From the NCBI GenBank assembly GCA_003344405.1, contig NOWV01000011.1, positions 124,001-188,000 of the forward strand: 64,000 nt of DNA, written 5' to 3'. The notes below the pieces were generated by a model. The model saw only the letters and a program-made list of their open reading frames with translations. It ran no database searches and was not told the origin of the DNA. Made by a program: the position numbers and the translations under genes. The DNA comes from Trichoplax sp. H2 (Eukaryota > Placozoa > Uniplacotomia > Trichoplacea). Below are positions 13,269-29,645 of the stretch, piece after piece (positions within the stretch are counted from its first letter, which is position 1; every line of letters starts with the position of its first letter).

Positions 13269-16200
13269 GTTGAAAAATTCGAGACTGTTTCAAGATAATA
13301 TTGTCTTATTTGTCGTCGCTTGAGTTAAATTTGTTTTTCTAGATTAAAATATTTTCATTTGAGCAAATAGGATAAAATATCAGTAGTAATAAGTAGATGC
13401 AATAACTATTCTATATTCATAATTCCAGTCAGCCACGAAGTAAAATGATTCGTACATATAGTATGGTTTCCGCAATTCTATTCAATACTTCACCTAGTTT
13501 GGCTTCTATTGAAAGACTCTTCTCGACTGTAACTATAATCTACTTACAATTTTAGATCGTCAATATTCCATCTGGGTTGGTAGTTATGCAAAGCATTCCA
13601 TTGTATTGACAGTCTTCTGTTAATACTCCAAGATCAATTTAGAAGATGCCACGTAATATATTTAATGATAATCAATCTGGATGAACCATTTAATTTCTTT
13701 GATCCTAAAGACATCTGTTGCCATCCGAAGAAAAAATTAATAATTCCGGTTACTGTGTTGATCGTTAGGATTAACAATATGTATAGCTTCTGTACTATAA
13801 TAAGAGGATACCAATCCTGTATACTTTTATTTGACAGAAATTAAATCAATATAGCGTTTGCTCTACACTTTAGTCTATATTTGGTTCATAATATGAGAGT
13901 ATGGTATTATAATATAGTGAATAATTATAATAGAACTAGTATAACAATCAAAGCGGCATTTTATCTCCATTTTATTAATATCTCACGTATACAATTACGT
14001 TCTATAATATGCAAAAGGATAACAATGTCAATACACTATACTATTACATGAGTATAATCAAAGCCGGAGTAATATTTATTCTAGATTTTGGTCTGTATTT
14101 AGTATAAAATTTTGGTAGAATAGTACGAATGTAGCATATCAATATAAGCTATAATAGGCTATTTTTACTCGAATAAATCAAAGTTGTTAAAATTCTCTCT
14201 CGATTAGTTCATATTCAGCTTTTTATATGATTCTAAACTATAATAAATAAAAGATAAATTTATTACTATTTGATATTGATTGAAGGTGGCTGAAAGTACC
14301 CCGGGATTCTTTTCTTAACCCTATAAATATACAGTTTATAATTTTAGCGTGTATAATCGGGGAATAGCAACACCAATACTATATTCTCTTGCTTGAATTA
14401 GACTAACTAAAATTTTTTTATAATTTCTTTTACATTTTTACGTAGATAATCACACTATAACAAAGGAATGAGTTATTTACATTACAATATCGATAATAAA
14501 CTCTCGCATGGTGTTACTAGTATAGAATTAAAGCACTTAAATATTTTGTCATTTCGTTTATACAGTTTCTATAATAATCCTAAGTTTTCTTCACCATTTT
14601 GTTTACGTATAGTTCACTTTGTACCGTGTATATTGAAAGATGGCCATCTCAGTAATTGTAATCATACTTGCATAAGATCAAACATGAATTGCTAGAAGCA
14701 CCGAGCATTTCTAGTAGACCACACTGTATGTATGTAAGATCAAAAATTTTCCTTATTTTAGCCCTTTACAGCTACGCAGGTATATGATTTTGAACTATCG
14801 TAAAACAATGATAGGACCGTTATTGAATAATCCCCAGTGACCTCTCAAGTAAGTTTATACTTCTGTAATTGCAATCTAGAATTAAGAGAGAACTATGGGA
14901 ATATTACAGTCTATACCGTGGCTTAAGTATAATATAAGGTTAGCTCAAATTGTTCTCGATTTTTGTCCATATTTATTTAGTTTGTAATTTTAAAACTGCG
15001 ATAGTGAAATAACGTCATCGACTAAAATAGTCTACCATATTACATACATTTCCAGCAGTCTATCATTGCAATGTTAATGTACATAATTATTCGTGTATAC
15101 AGTTTTACTGCATCGATTAGCTCAAACTTTTTCTCATTCTTGATCACGTACGGCTAATTTTAATTTTATTTCCATGTTCTAATCAGGATTTACAAAACAA
15201 ATACGACAATCTCATATATATTTATGTATGGTGTACAATCTCGTCAGCGTGTTTCATACAATAACATATATTTGACTGGCTTGAATGGGTTATCCTACTG
15301 TAAAGTAATGGAGTTCCCCACAAACAAAAAACAAACCACATAATACGCTTGCTCGATGAGTTCGCGTTATTTCCATGGCAACGGCTGTTTTCATATGTTA
15401 CTACAGCTTACAATGATATGTAATCAAATAGTATGAGTTAATTGATCATTCTAGACTCAAATAACAAGGAATTCTATGAGATTTCAAGGCCACACAATAG
15501 TAAAGTTGTAAGTAAGTATAAATTTATATATTAGTCAAGCATTTCCATAGTCACGGAAAGAAATCTTAGCTCCAAGAAGGCTTGACTTGTATAGCGCGAT
15601 ATTGTATTAGATATAAGCAATTACTGATATTTATATTAGCAGATTAATACCATTAAATCTAGAACAAATTGGTTAGAAGTTCATCATCTGCTACTCCAAA
15701 GACTACAAGTTTAACAAATAGGTAAATATTCTAGATAATTGGAGACTCATTAAATTTCTGTAAAATCTTTGCTAGTTTATTGCTTGATGGACCGTTCCCT
15801 AGTGTTTTCTTGAAATGAGTATTAAACTATCTGGAACTTATACCTAAATGCCGTTTTCTGGGATTAAAAATTACCGATATCAGTACTTGTTTGCAAAATT
15901 AATAGAAGATTAATAATCTGCTTATAAGAAAGACTCGCATTAGTTGACCGATAGCTAAATGGACTTTAAACAACCTGAATTTCATTAAAGTTATAAGAAT
16001 CATTTCTAGCTCATTGTTAATATACCGTTCGCTAGTATCTTCTCGGTATGCATACAATTAATTAAAACTAGCACGTAGATAATTTTTTTCCTTTAACTGA
16101 AATTACCAGTATCTATTGGTTATTGGTTAATAAATGTTTGATTTTTTTATCTTATATGCTGATGTCATAAACTATAAGTATTATCTAAACTACAGTATAT

Positions 16201-16655
16201 TAGCGATGAATACCATTATCTTCATCGATAAAATAATTTCAACAAGTAGAATTAACACAGTCTATAGTATGGACATCAATTTGTAACCAACACATACAGT
16301 ACTCGTTGCAATCGTAATAAATACATAATTGCGCTATGAATGTACTTGGATAGTCTGTCTGCACAAAAAGCACTATAGAACACTGCTATCTATCTGTTTA
16401 AATTGTGTGATTGAATACAAATTGTGCTACTGTTGACTAACATGTACGATTGGATATGAATTAAGCAAGATTGTTATGTTTAAGAACTGTGTTAAATTAC
16501 GATATAAAAAGTTTGCATTGAATTGATTTCATTATCAACATGAGCGACATCAGAAATAGAATATAGCCACAATGCTAACTGAGATAGAGATGCTATTTTA
16601 AACTAATTTAATCACAACATCTTCTATAAAATAACTATTACAGATAGCTATCAGG
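13269..16655. other. Divergent intergenic region between SEL1L3-like and Sp17-like genes
   Basis: Holds the 5' flanks of two divergent genes. The start of the SEL1L3-like gene is at 13268 and of the Sp17-like gene at 16656. A weak hAT-transposase-like remnant lies at about 13475-13545. An X-box-like motif lies at 15369-15382. Otherwise I see AT-rich sequence with no supported gene. Confidence 0.5.
15369..15382 (+). promoter_or_regulatory. Possible RFX X-box upstream of the Sp17-like gene
   Basis: ATTTCC-AT-GGCAAC fits the loose X-box pattern RYYNYY-N(1-3)-RRNRAC. It lies about 1.3 kb upstream of the Sp17-like start codon, which is far unless an untranslated 5' exon sits near it. A chance match is quite possible. 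Confidence 0.25.
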
Positions 16656-18136
16656 ATGTCGGTCTCCTATGCACCCGTTAACTTACGTTTGCCTCCTGGA
16701 TTTCAAAATCTATTGGAAGGCTTAGCACGTGAAGTTTTAAGATCTCAACCGGAAGATTTATATAGCTTTGCTGCGGGCTATTTCAGAGATAGATTGACCT
16801 ATAGAGAAGGTAATACACCAAATTCTTGAGATCATGGCATTGCTAAAACCTTAGCGTAATTGCAAATGTATACTTCACTATGTCAGATACCGGAATTGAT
16901 GACGCCAAAATTGGTGCGGAGATGGAAAAACGCATTAAAGGAGATGGCGCTATACCTATAAATTACGATGATCCAAAGGTGGAAAATGCGGTTATAACTA
17001 TCCAATCAGGCTTTCGAGGCTATAAAGATCGTAAATTAGTGGCAGAGATGAAATCGGAGAAACCTCAAGCTGATGGAGAGACACAAGAAGGTGAAAATCA
17101 GACCGAAACGGTAGAGGAAACAGCTACAGATGAAAAACAAGACGATGCAGAGAAAGATAATACGGAAAATCAAGAAATCTTAGACATTGATATGGATGAT
17201 CCCGAGTTAAACAAAGCTGCAATCAAAATTCAAGCCAGCTTCCGAGGTCATGCTTCAAGGAAAGATATGCAAAAAAGTAAGGATAGCGGTGATGACGAAG
17301 AGGCAAAAGTTGAAGATAAGGCTGAAGAAGCACAGACCAATGACGTAGATTTCGATGGAGCTGCTATTAAGATACAATCTACTTACAGGGGCTATCGGGT
17401 TCGAAGGACCCTAAGGCGATCAAATAGCGCTCCTTTAATTGATCCACGTGAACAATATCGTCATCAAGCCGCTGTCAAAATCCAATCGACGTACAGAGGT
17501 CATCGTACAAGGCAGCAATTTCGATCTTCATCAGCAGGAAAAAGGTTCTTATCAAGGAAATCATTTGATGCGAATGGATATACCGCAATAAGTCAAAGCC
17601 ATGAGTTTGCTACCAAAGATGCAACTGACACCGCATTAACAGCTACAGAAGATACTCAACCTACGGAAGAAGTTGCAGAAGAAAATGCAACCGTAATCGA
17701 TACGACAGTCGGAGAAGAGAGTACAGAGGTAGCTGATGATGGAAATAAAGTTACGGATCCAATAGCTACCACGGATAATGCAGAAAATCATTTAGAAGGG
17801 GAATCGCAAGCGAAAGCAGAAAATCAAGCCGAAGGGGAATCGCAAATAGAAGAAAATCAAGCAGAAGGGGAATCGCAAGCAGAAGCAGAAAATCAGCCAG
17901 AAGGGGAATCGCAAGCAGAAGCAGAAAATCAGCCAGAAGGGGATGCGCAAGCAGAAGCAGAAGCAGAATCACAAGCAGATCTAAAACCCGAAGAAAGTAA
18001 AGAAGAAGATATTGATATCGATTTAAATGATCCCGAAGTCAGTAAAGCTGCTATTAAAATACAAGCTACGTTTCGAGGCCATGCTGCCCGAAAGAATCAA
18101 CAGTCTTCACGAACAGACGAAGAAAACAATGAATAA
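16656..18136 (+). CDS. SPA17: Sp17-like RIIa-domain protein with five IQ motifs
   Basis: Two exons. Exon 1 is 16656-16809 and exon 2 is 16887-18136; phase 1 is kept across the join (RED|TGIDD), giving 467 aa. Exon 1 encodes an RIIa dimerisation/docking domain typical of sperm protein Sp17 (LPPGFQNLLEGLAREVLR, then FAAGYFRDRL). Exon 2 carries five IQ calmodulin-binding motifs (IQSGFRGYKDRK, IQASFRGHASRK, IQSTYRGYRVRR, IQSTYRGHRTRQ, IQATFRGHAARK). They are separated by Glu/Gln/Ala-rich linkers, one of them a tandem repeat at about 17790-17970. Vertebrate Sp17 is about 150 aa with one IQ motif, so this is a much enlarged version. Sp17-family proteins bind AKAPs and calmodulin in the fibrous sheath, radial spokes or cilia. 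The RIIa sequence favours Sp17 over CABYR or ROPN1. Confidence 0.82.
17790..17970 (+). repeat. In-frame 36-nt coding tandem repeat
   Basis: Imperfect repeat of a 12-residue unit close to EGESQAEAENQP inside exon 2 of the Sp17-like gene. Shorter unit variants at the edges suggest slippage. It lengthens the acidic linker between the fourth and fifth IQ motifs. Confidence 0.85.
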
Positions 18137-19643
18137 GTAAAATGTGATGCAGCTACACATTCAATTAATACCTTTTTCTCACTGCAGTCCTTAGTAAAAT
18201 CACAATTAAGCATAAAATGTCTTTAACAGCAATTAAGTGTTACTTAAACATAAAGAAAAGATAATATAGACATGATCTAACTACGATCAATCAATTCAAT
18301 GTATCAACAATTTTAAACTAATCATCTATTAAATTAACAACTCTTCCATGGACATTACCTTTACATTAGTACCTGAACAATTGTATTATTTTTATCTACT
18401 TAATGTACTGTAAACAGGATAGATTAAGCAATTATTCGTTAGCAAACCAATTTCTCCAAAGCTAACTTTTATTATTGGTTGTATAATATTAAATAGATAG
18501 TAAATTGAAATAAAATAAAAAACAGGCTTCAAAGTAACGTACTAAACGGCGAGAATAATTTTTATGAGATCTAGATTTAAGATATTAGAGGAACAGAAGA
18601 ATTTTTGGGTTGTAAGTCTTGATTATATTGAGTCCTACGTGCATCTATCCTCTCCATCATTTATAACATTAATCATCTCGTATACGAGTACATTACTGCC
18701 TAAATAATTTAAACGATCTCTCTGCTTGCAGAAACTTGAGAAGGTAATAATTCCAGCTGTATAAGATTATATTTTTCGATAAATTTAATCATAAAAAACG
18801 TAGCAATAGGGCCAGTGCTTCCATGTTGTAAGATTCGATATATTTTAGATATTGGTTAGCATGTTATAAATCCGTCGTAGAATTTATTTAGCTCCTTTTG
18901 TAGCTATCAGTCTTTCAGTAACAGAGATCTTTTAAATTCTTTAGATTGGAAGCTGTCCCTATCCACTACGTAACCACTTCACTTTATATCTATATAGATG
19001 TCTATCATTTCATTTTACTGAATAAAATTTAAGAAATAAAGACCGAATCCGTTGAAAGGGCTCTGTCTTAAAATTTAATCGAAATCAAATTATAATTAAT
19101 TAACTCAACTATCGTACAATCATAAACATCTCCCTTAGCCATACAGGTAAGATATTACTGGTTTAATGATAAATTTCCATTTAATCTTTATTCTCATCTA
19201 TTAAATGAAAATAGATCAGCAGAATAACAATCAATATTTTTAAAACATCCAAATTTGATTAAAAAAGGCTAACAATGAAATAATACAGTCACATTTGGTG
19301 ATACTTTTGATTAATAGATAGAATATTAGGAAAGATTATGTATGACTATTTGTATGGCATAATAACATTGTAGTTAAAACATCAATATCTTTACAACCAT
19401 GTTGATTTTTAGTTTATTCGAAATTATACTGTAGTTCCTTCAAGCAACAAAATAAGATATCTTACACTTGAATTTTAGCTATACTATTACCATACTAACC
19501 AATGTACAAGATAGCATAATTGAATTACCAATGGTAATTATCAAATGCCAATTTGGTAGTGTAAAATATACACGCACCATCATCGATTTAAGTTTATAGA
19601 TGGTAAACTAGTCGTAATAGATTATAGTACGTATTATCATTTT
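18137..19643. other. Intergenic, convergent 3' flanks
   Basis: AT-rich stretch between the convergent Sp17-like and CFAP91 genes. No coding, RNA or repeat feature is supported. Confidence 0.5.
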
Positions 19644-24647
<5,004 letters not shown>

Positions 24648-24682
24648 TTCGCCTTGGAGATTACTGAGATTCTGTCCAGAAT

Positions 24683-24696
24683 GTATCTATGGTAAC
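24683..24696 (+). promoter_or_regulatory. X-box-like site just upstream of CFAP91
   Basis: GTATCT-AT-GGTAAC has a perfect right half (RGYAAC) and one mismatch in the left half of the RFX X-box. It lies 36 bp upstream of the CFAP91 start codon, a usual place for RFX control of ciliary genes. Confidence 0.4.
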
Positions 24697-24724
24697 GTCA
24701 TTCTTGTTGATACTGGGTACGTAC

Positions 24725-24870
24725 AGTACAGTATTGTATTTGTCTCAGACGTCCCTGACAGTGGACTATCACTCAAAAAGTGCCTTGTGTAGTACAGTAC
24801 ATTACACTTAACATTACAGTACTGTGTACTGTAATGTTAAGACCCACTTCTTAGTCCTACAGTACTGTAT
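24725..24870. repeat. TGTAC/GTACA palindromic repeat island 1, with a perfect 16-bp hairpin
   Basis: Cluster of GTACAGTAC and TACTGTAC motifs 80-220 bp upstream of CFAP91. It includes a perfect inverted repeat, arms 24807-24822 (CTTAACATTACAGTAC) and 24826-24841, with a 3-base loop. Confidence 0.85.
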
Positions 24871-26881
24871 GTTACGGTGGCCCAAGGGGACGGCGTTATG
24901 CAGAAATTATGCATCTTCCCCAATTCAGAACACCGGCCGGAGATTTTCAATCTTCTCACGTACGATGTAGTTATAGAGTAAGTGCACTGCACTTAGCTAT
25001 TAGTGTTACTTGTATCACAATCAACTGCTATGGAAGATAGTCAGCGAGCGAATACTATATCATATTATCTCCTTATAGTAATCGTAACTAAATTTTCTTA
25101 ATACTATTGATCTTTTTAATTAATTACTACTCAAACAGTATTTCAAATTTTCAAATATGTGATGCTAGATCAGTTTCCATGAAAATGTCTTTCAAGTTAC
25201 TTAGTTCAACTTAGGCTATGTTAGGAACATTTATTTTGAAGATTTAATGCGTCAATAATTGTGAAATTTCCTTAGTATAGTGTTTGCTAAACCATGGACG
25301 CATGCTACTACTCAATGTACATGATCGCAATATGAAATAAAAGCATATCATACTATGGAAGCCGTTCTACAGAAGCGCCCAGCCTATCTAAAATAAGAGT
25401 TTATTTGAAATACTCTCCTTTTAGGGTCTCTACTCTCTCTAGGCCAGTATGACTATTTCTCTCTTTTTACTGCAGTCAGCGATGGCTACTGCTACTGTAC
25501 TGTTCAGCACAGTTAGCTAATATAGTATACGTCCACTCTATACGGTCGTTCATTTGCAGTTCCACAGCATGAACCACAGGCATAACAGGCCTGCGCATTT
25601 TCCCGATTTTGCTGCGCACAAAAATTATTCTTGTCCGCTACTATACAAAGATATACTCGTATTTCGAATACTGTATGTAGTATTCGTCTTTATTTTTAGA
25701 TTAGACTATAAATTTTGTGTACCAACAGTTGCTAAATCGTTCTAAACCGATTATCAGCAGTAGTAAACGTGACGATTGTATAATGTACAGTCAAAATTCG
25801 GAAAAAAAGTTCATGCAAGCTGCGCGCTACTCTGCCCAAGTCTGAAGCCGACGATGCATTCACATTTAATTATACTGTACGTATACACACAGTATACAAT
25901 ATACGTACAGTACTATATTACTAGACTTGATCAACAGAAATGGGAAAGTCCCTGATTTGATTTATAGTAATTATAAGATTTTATCTGAAAGTTGGCGTAA
26001 CTTTAATTTTTCAATTATAAATAAAAATTTTATCTGCATCTGTTTTAAATTTTTCTCTTGATGGATTAGATAAGACATTTAGGGGTAATACATTTATCTA
26101 CTATATAGAATACTGTAATACTGTTCTACAATTTAATTTATTTATTACTTTTGCATAATAATATTGTCTAATACTGCGCAGTGAATACGCCAGTATCTCC
26201 TTTAATTTCATTTCTCATTAGATTCGAATATGAGGGCACTACCTCTATCCCTGTGAATAACGAAGTTTTTAACACATACAGTACAGTACTTTACATCAGG
26301 TATTGAAGTTGCATGATATAATTGGGCTGTCTGGCCAAAGTTGTCAACAAAACACAACTGTGTGAAAAACTACACTGCAAAACTGACAAGATTTGGTTGA
26401 CGATTTCTACAATCTGTATTACTGTAGTTCTATAGTTCTAACTGACTTTTAAATACTGAATGATTGGTTAATTATCGCCCTTCTTTTATTACTTGTAAAG
26501 CCGTCAAGTCCTGCTATTCATTACGTGCTGTACATTAACGGTTCGTGAGTATTTTCTGGATTTTAAATACGCGTATTCCTCTAGCTTAAGTTATAGTTGC
26601 ATGTCGATCCTTAAGCTGCTAGCGATTATTAATTTTAATAATTTCACTACTTTAATTTCTATGTAAAAGGTAAAAGGAAGTCTGCAAGTTATTTAAATTC
26701 CTTATTCTTTTGTACCCAATATAGCAGTACAGCTGTAATAACATAAAACCATAAATCAATCGCTGTACACAGATTGCGATCTAACCGATGTACTGTATGT
26801 TTTAACTATGTAAATTTATCTCTGGGTGCGCAAAGATTTTCAGGAATACAGTGTTGTTATTTGTCGTATTTCTCTGTAAAA
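24871..26881. other. Intergenic region between CFAP91 and the unknown gene
   Basis: Divergent flanks of CFAP91 (-) and the gene starting at 26882 (+). It contains further short GTACAGTAC or GTATAC motifs (about 25885-25915 and 26275-26295). The short open frames show no splice-supported coding potential. Confidence 0.5.
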
Positions 26882-28978
26882 ATGGATCGACTATCAAAAA
26901 TTCAATGCGGTACTCAACAAGTGAACATTAGCAATGAATTAATTAATATCCTGATGGCTTCATCTGACGATATCATGTATCCTAGTCAATTCATTGCCAT
27001 TAGCAAAGAACGTTGGCAACAGAATGATCAACAATTTGGGCCAGATCTTATAACTCCAATCATTTCTCTGTTCGAGTTATTGGCACATTTGAAAGGCAGA
27101 GACATGTCAGCTATGCAAAAATTTTTACGCAGTTATTCTGCTATTTTGTGCTGGAGACATGAAGTATTAAAAGTGAATACAAAATCGATGGAAAAAGCAA
27201 AGTACAACGACGGTGATACAATAATGGAGGCTACGCTAGAAGAAAATCGACGTTGTGTTCGAAGTGAAGAAAATATGATAGCATTGCTTGCTGATGAATT
27301 ATGCCTGGAAACTAGTCATATCTTTAAACGAATGTGTATATCAGAATTGAAAGTGAAATTTTCTATACTACGGTCTACAAAGCACTTATACAAATTAAGC
27401 AAAAATCATTCTATGGCCATGACCGAACATTACGACAATACATTCAAGCCACTGTCTTATTATTATTGGCAGGAAGATGTTGATAATACCTGGAATTCAC
27501 TGGATGATGATAAGACATTGGAAAATCATCAATTTGAGAATGACAATCTGCAATCGATATTTAATGGTAGTTTATGCAATAGTGATCAGAATATTTCATG
27601 TAGCCTAATTGGCAATGCACCATGCAATAAAAGCTCAGTAGAAATAGATTCTATAATCACACAGCAGAGTAAAAATTGTAGACATGACGATGATTACCAA
27701 ATTTCTCCCACTGCAGAATATGATTTCAATAATTTATGTCAAACAATGCAAGGACATAATATCGCTATATCGTCATTTTACAAAGAAATTGCAAATAAGG
27801 ATAAAACTCTCATCGACAGCAAGATCCAACAGGCTCAACCACTATCTACTGATCAAATCGATCGAAAAGTTGACGTCAAAGACGATGAAACTTCGACAGC
27901 GCAGAAAGATGATTGCGATGTTCAAGCAAATGTAGGTGCAATAATAATTTAGTACATGTGCTGTAGTGGTTATAATTCAATGCTTGTATGGTTTATACGA
28001 AGTAGCTTATAGCCGAAGTCTGAAGATGTAGCGTTCCCTTTATTGAAGAGAATTTTAAATTAGCTAAAATTTGTGAAGGAGTAATAACTTGGAGGTTGTA
28101 ACTTCATCCTAGTAGTAGACCTCCTGTAAATAGTAGTATTTAAACTTAAATTGATAGCCATTTTATTTGCTATTATTATCTTTTGTAAAGCATTACAGTG
28201 AGAGTTAGTGTGCACTACACATAAGTACTACGTCTATGCTAGCAATTGCATATCTCACAAAATTGATTTATTAAAGTATTTCAGCATGTAAATTTCATTA
28301 CTGTATAATTGCATTATCCTTTAGAGCAGTAGATCGAAAATGCACTTTTAATAAATTTCTCTACGACTTATTGTAACATTCCTTATTTTTTAATCAGTCA
28401 TGGAAAGAAAAGCAAGTTTTAAAGGTTTATTTGGAGAATTTATGTCGTTTATCGCATGAATCGCACTTGAGTATCGTTGCAACACCTGATGGCTGTAGCG
28501 GAATCGTTTCATATTGTCCCCAATCCAGTTATGGCTGGCCGAAAATTTTTCGTTATTTATTATATCGAGAAATCTGGATGGTTTGCAGTTTGAGTGAGCA
28601 AGCATTAATCATGTATAAAGGTGTGATAGTCAATATAGTAACGTAATTATGGGAAATGCGTTATTTTGACATAAACCAATCTAACTGTTAAGTCTCTCAA
28701 ACTTTTCTAATACTTCAGATATGACCAAGAACGAATTTGTATGGAGACTCCCTTTTCGATTTATCGCTAATGTTGCTTTAGCTAAAAGACATCGAAATAG
28801 AAAGTCATTTTTCATTCAGCATCTGCACTATAAAATTACACTCAAGACAAAGAATAAAAATTGCGCTGCACTGTGGGTGTACATTATTACTTGGTCAATG
28901 AATCAAACCAGTCCGTCGTGGCTTCCGTCATCAACTGACACAGATATGCATGAAATACGTACAATACATTGCAAATAG
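26882..28978 (+). CDS. Uncharacterised 510-aa protein, three exons
   Basis: Exons 26882-27931, 28398-28620 and 28719-28978 join in phase (AAT|TCA, then G|AT) and total exactly 511 codons including TAG. I chose the ATG at 26882 (MDRLSKIQCG) because the open frame upstream of it has no in-frame ATG. The protein has a helical N-terminal part (about residues 1-150, with FELLAHLKGRDMSAMQKFLR), a polar Asn/Asp/Ser-rich middle, and a C-terminal part that looks folded (SWKEKQVLKVYLENLCRL, then YCPQSSYGWPKIFRYLLYRE and EFVWRLPFRFIANVALA). There is no signal peptide, membrane segment or motif I know. I do not recognise the family. The clean splice phases and the composition of exons 2-3 support a real gene. 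Confidence 0.7.
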
Positions 28979-29645
28979 GCGAATAGAAGATCAATTGTGT
29001 CATTAAGATCCCTTTTAGTAAGTACAGAGTATAGTCATAACTTAGTTTTTTAATGAACTAGATTAGCGTGTTTCTCATTCCACTCTTGTTGTACTGTATA
29101 TTCCAATAGTTGATTACCGTTACTTGGTCTATTCTATGATTTGTATCATTAATTAAGTTTGTATCAAGCCATGACACTGTATGTGTGTGATACCCATACA
29201 TAGACTGCTCACCGGCTTGTGGCATTATTCAATTGAGTAAATCAGTGTGTATTTGTAGTCAGGCTTATTTATACAATTTATCTATCTCAGATCTAGATAC
29301 AATACTATTTGTAGCCTGCATTGTGCTAAAACTATCAACTACTGTAAAGTTATCGTATAAGAAAGGATGGTATTTCTTAAAGTAATACAAAAGGCAGGCT
29401 TACTGTAACAAAAAATGCTGTCCGGTGATACTCGATAAGTAGCTTTCATGTATCAAAAAATTTCCACATTTGATTATAGAATAATAATTATTCGCATTTA
29501 TTATCCAAATTCTATTAAGTTAAATCATTTAATGTCGTAAAAACATTATCAAAGCTGTCATAATAATATCATGTTGATAATAGCTATGAGTAAATGAGTA
29601 AATATTCATTCTCTTTAGCTCTTTATATGTTTCTTTCGATGGTAG
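28979..29645. other. Intergenic, convergent 3' flanks
   Basis: AT-rich spacer between the unknown gene (+) and ETFB (-). Nothing supported. Confidence 0.45.

Noticed and set aside
17766-17972. Leucine-rich frame opposite the Sp17-like exon
   Set aside because: Mirror of the Glu/Gln/Ala repeat on the other strand; the plus-strand gene explains it fully.
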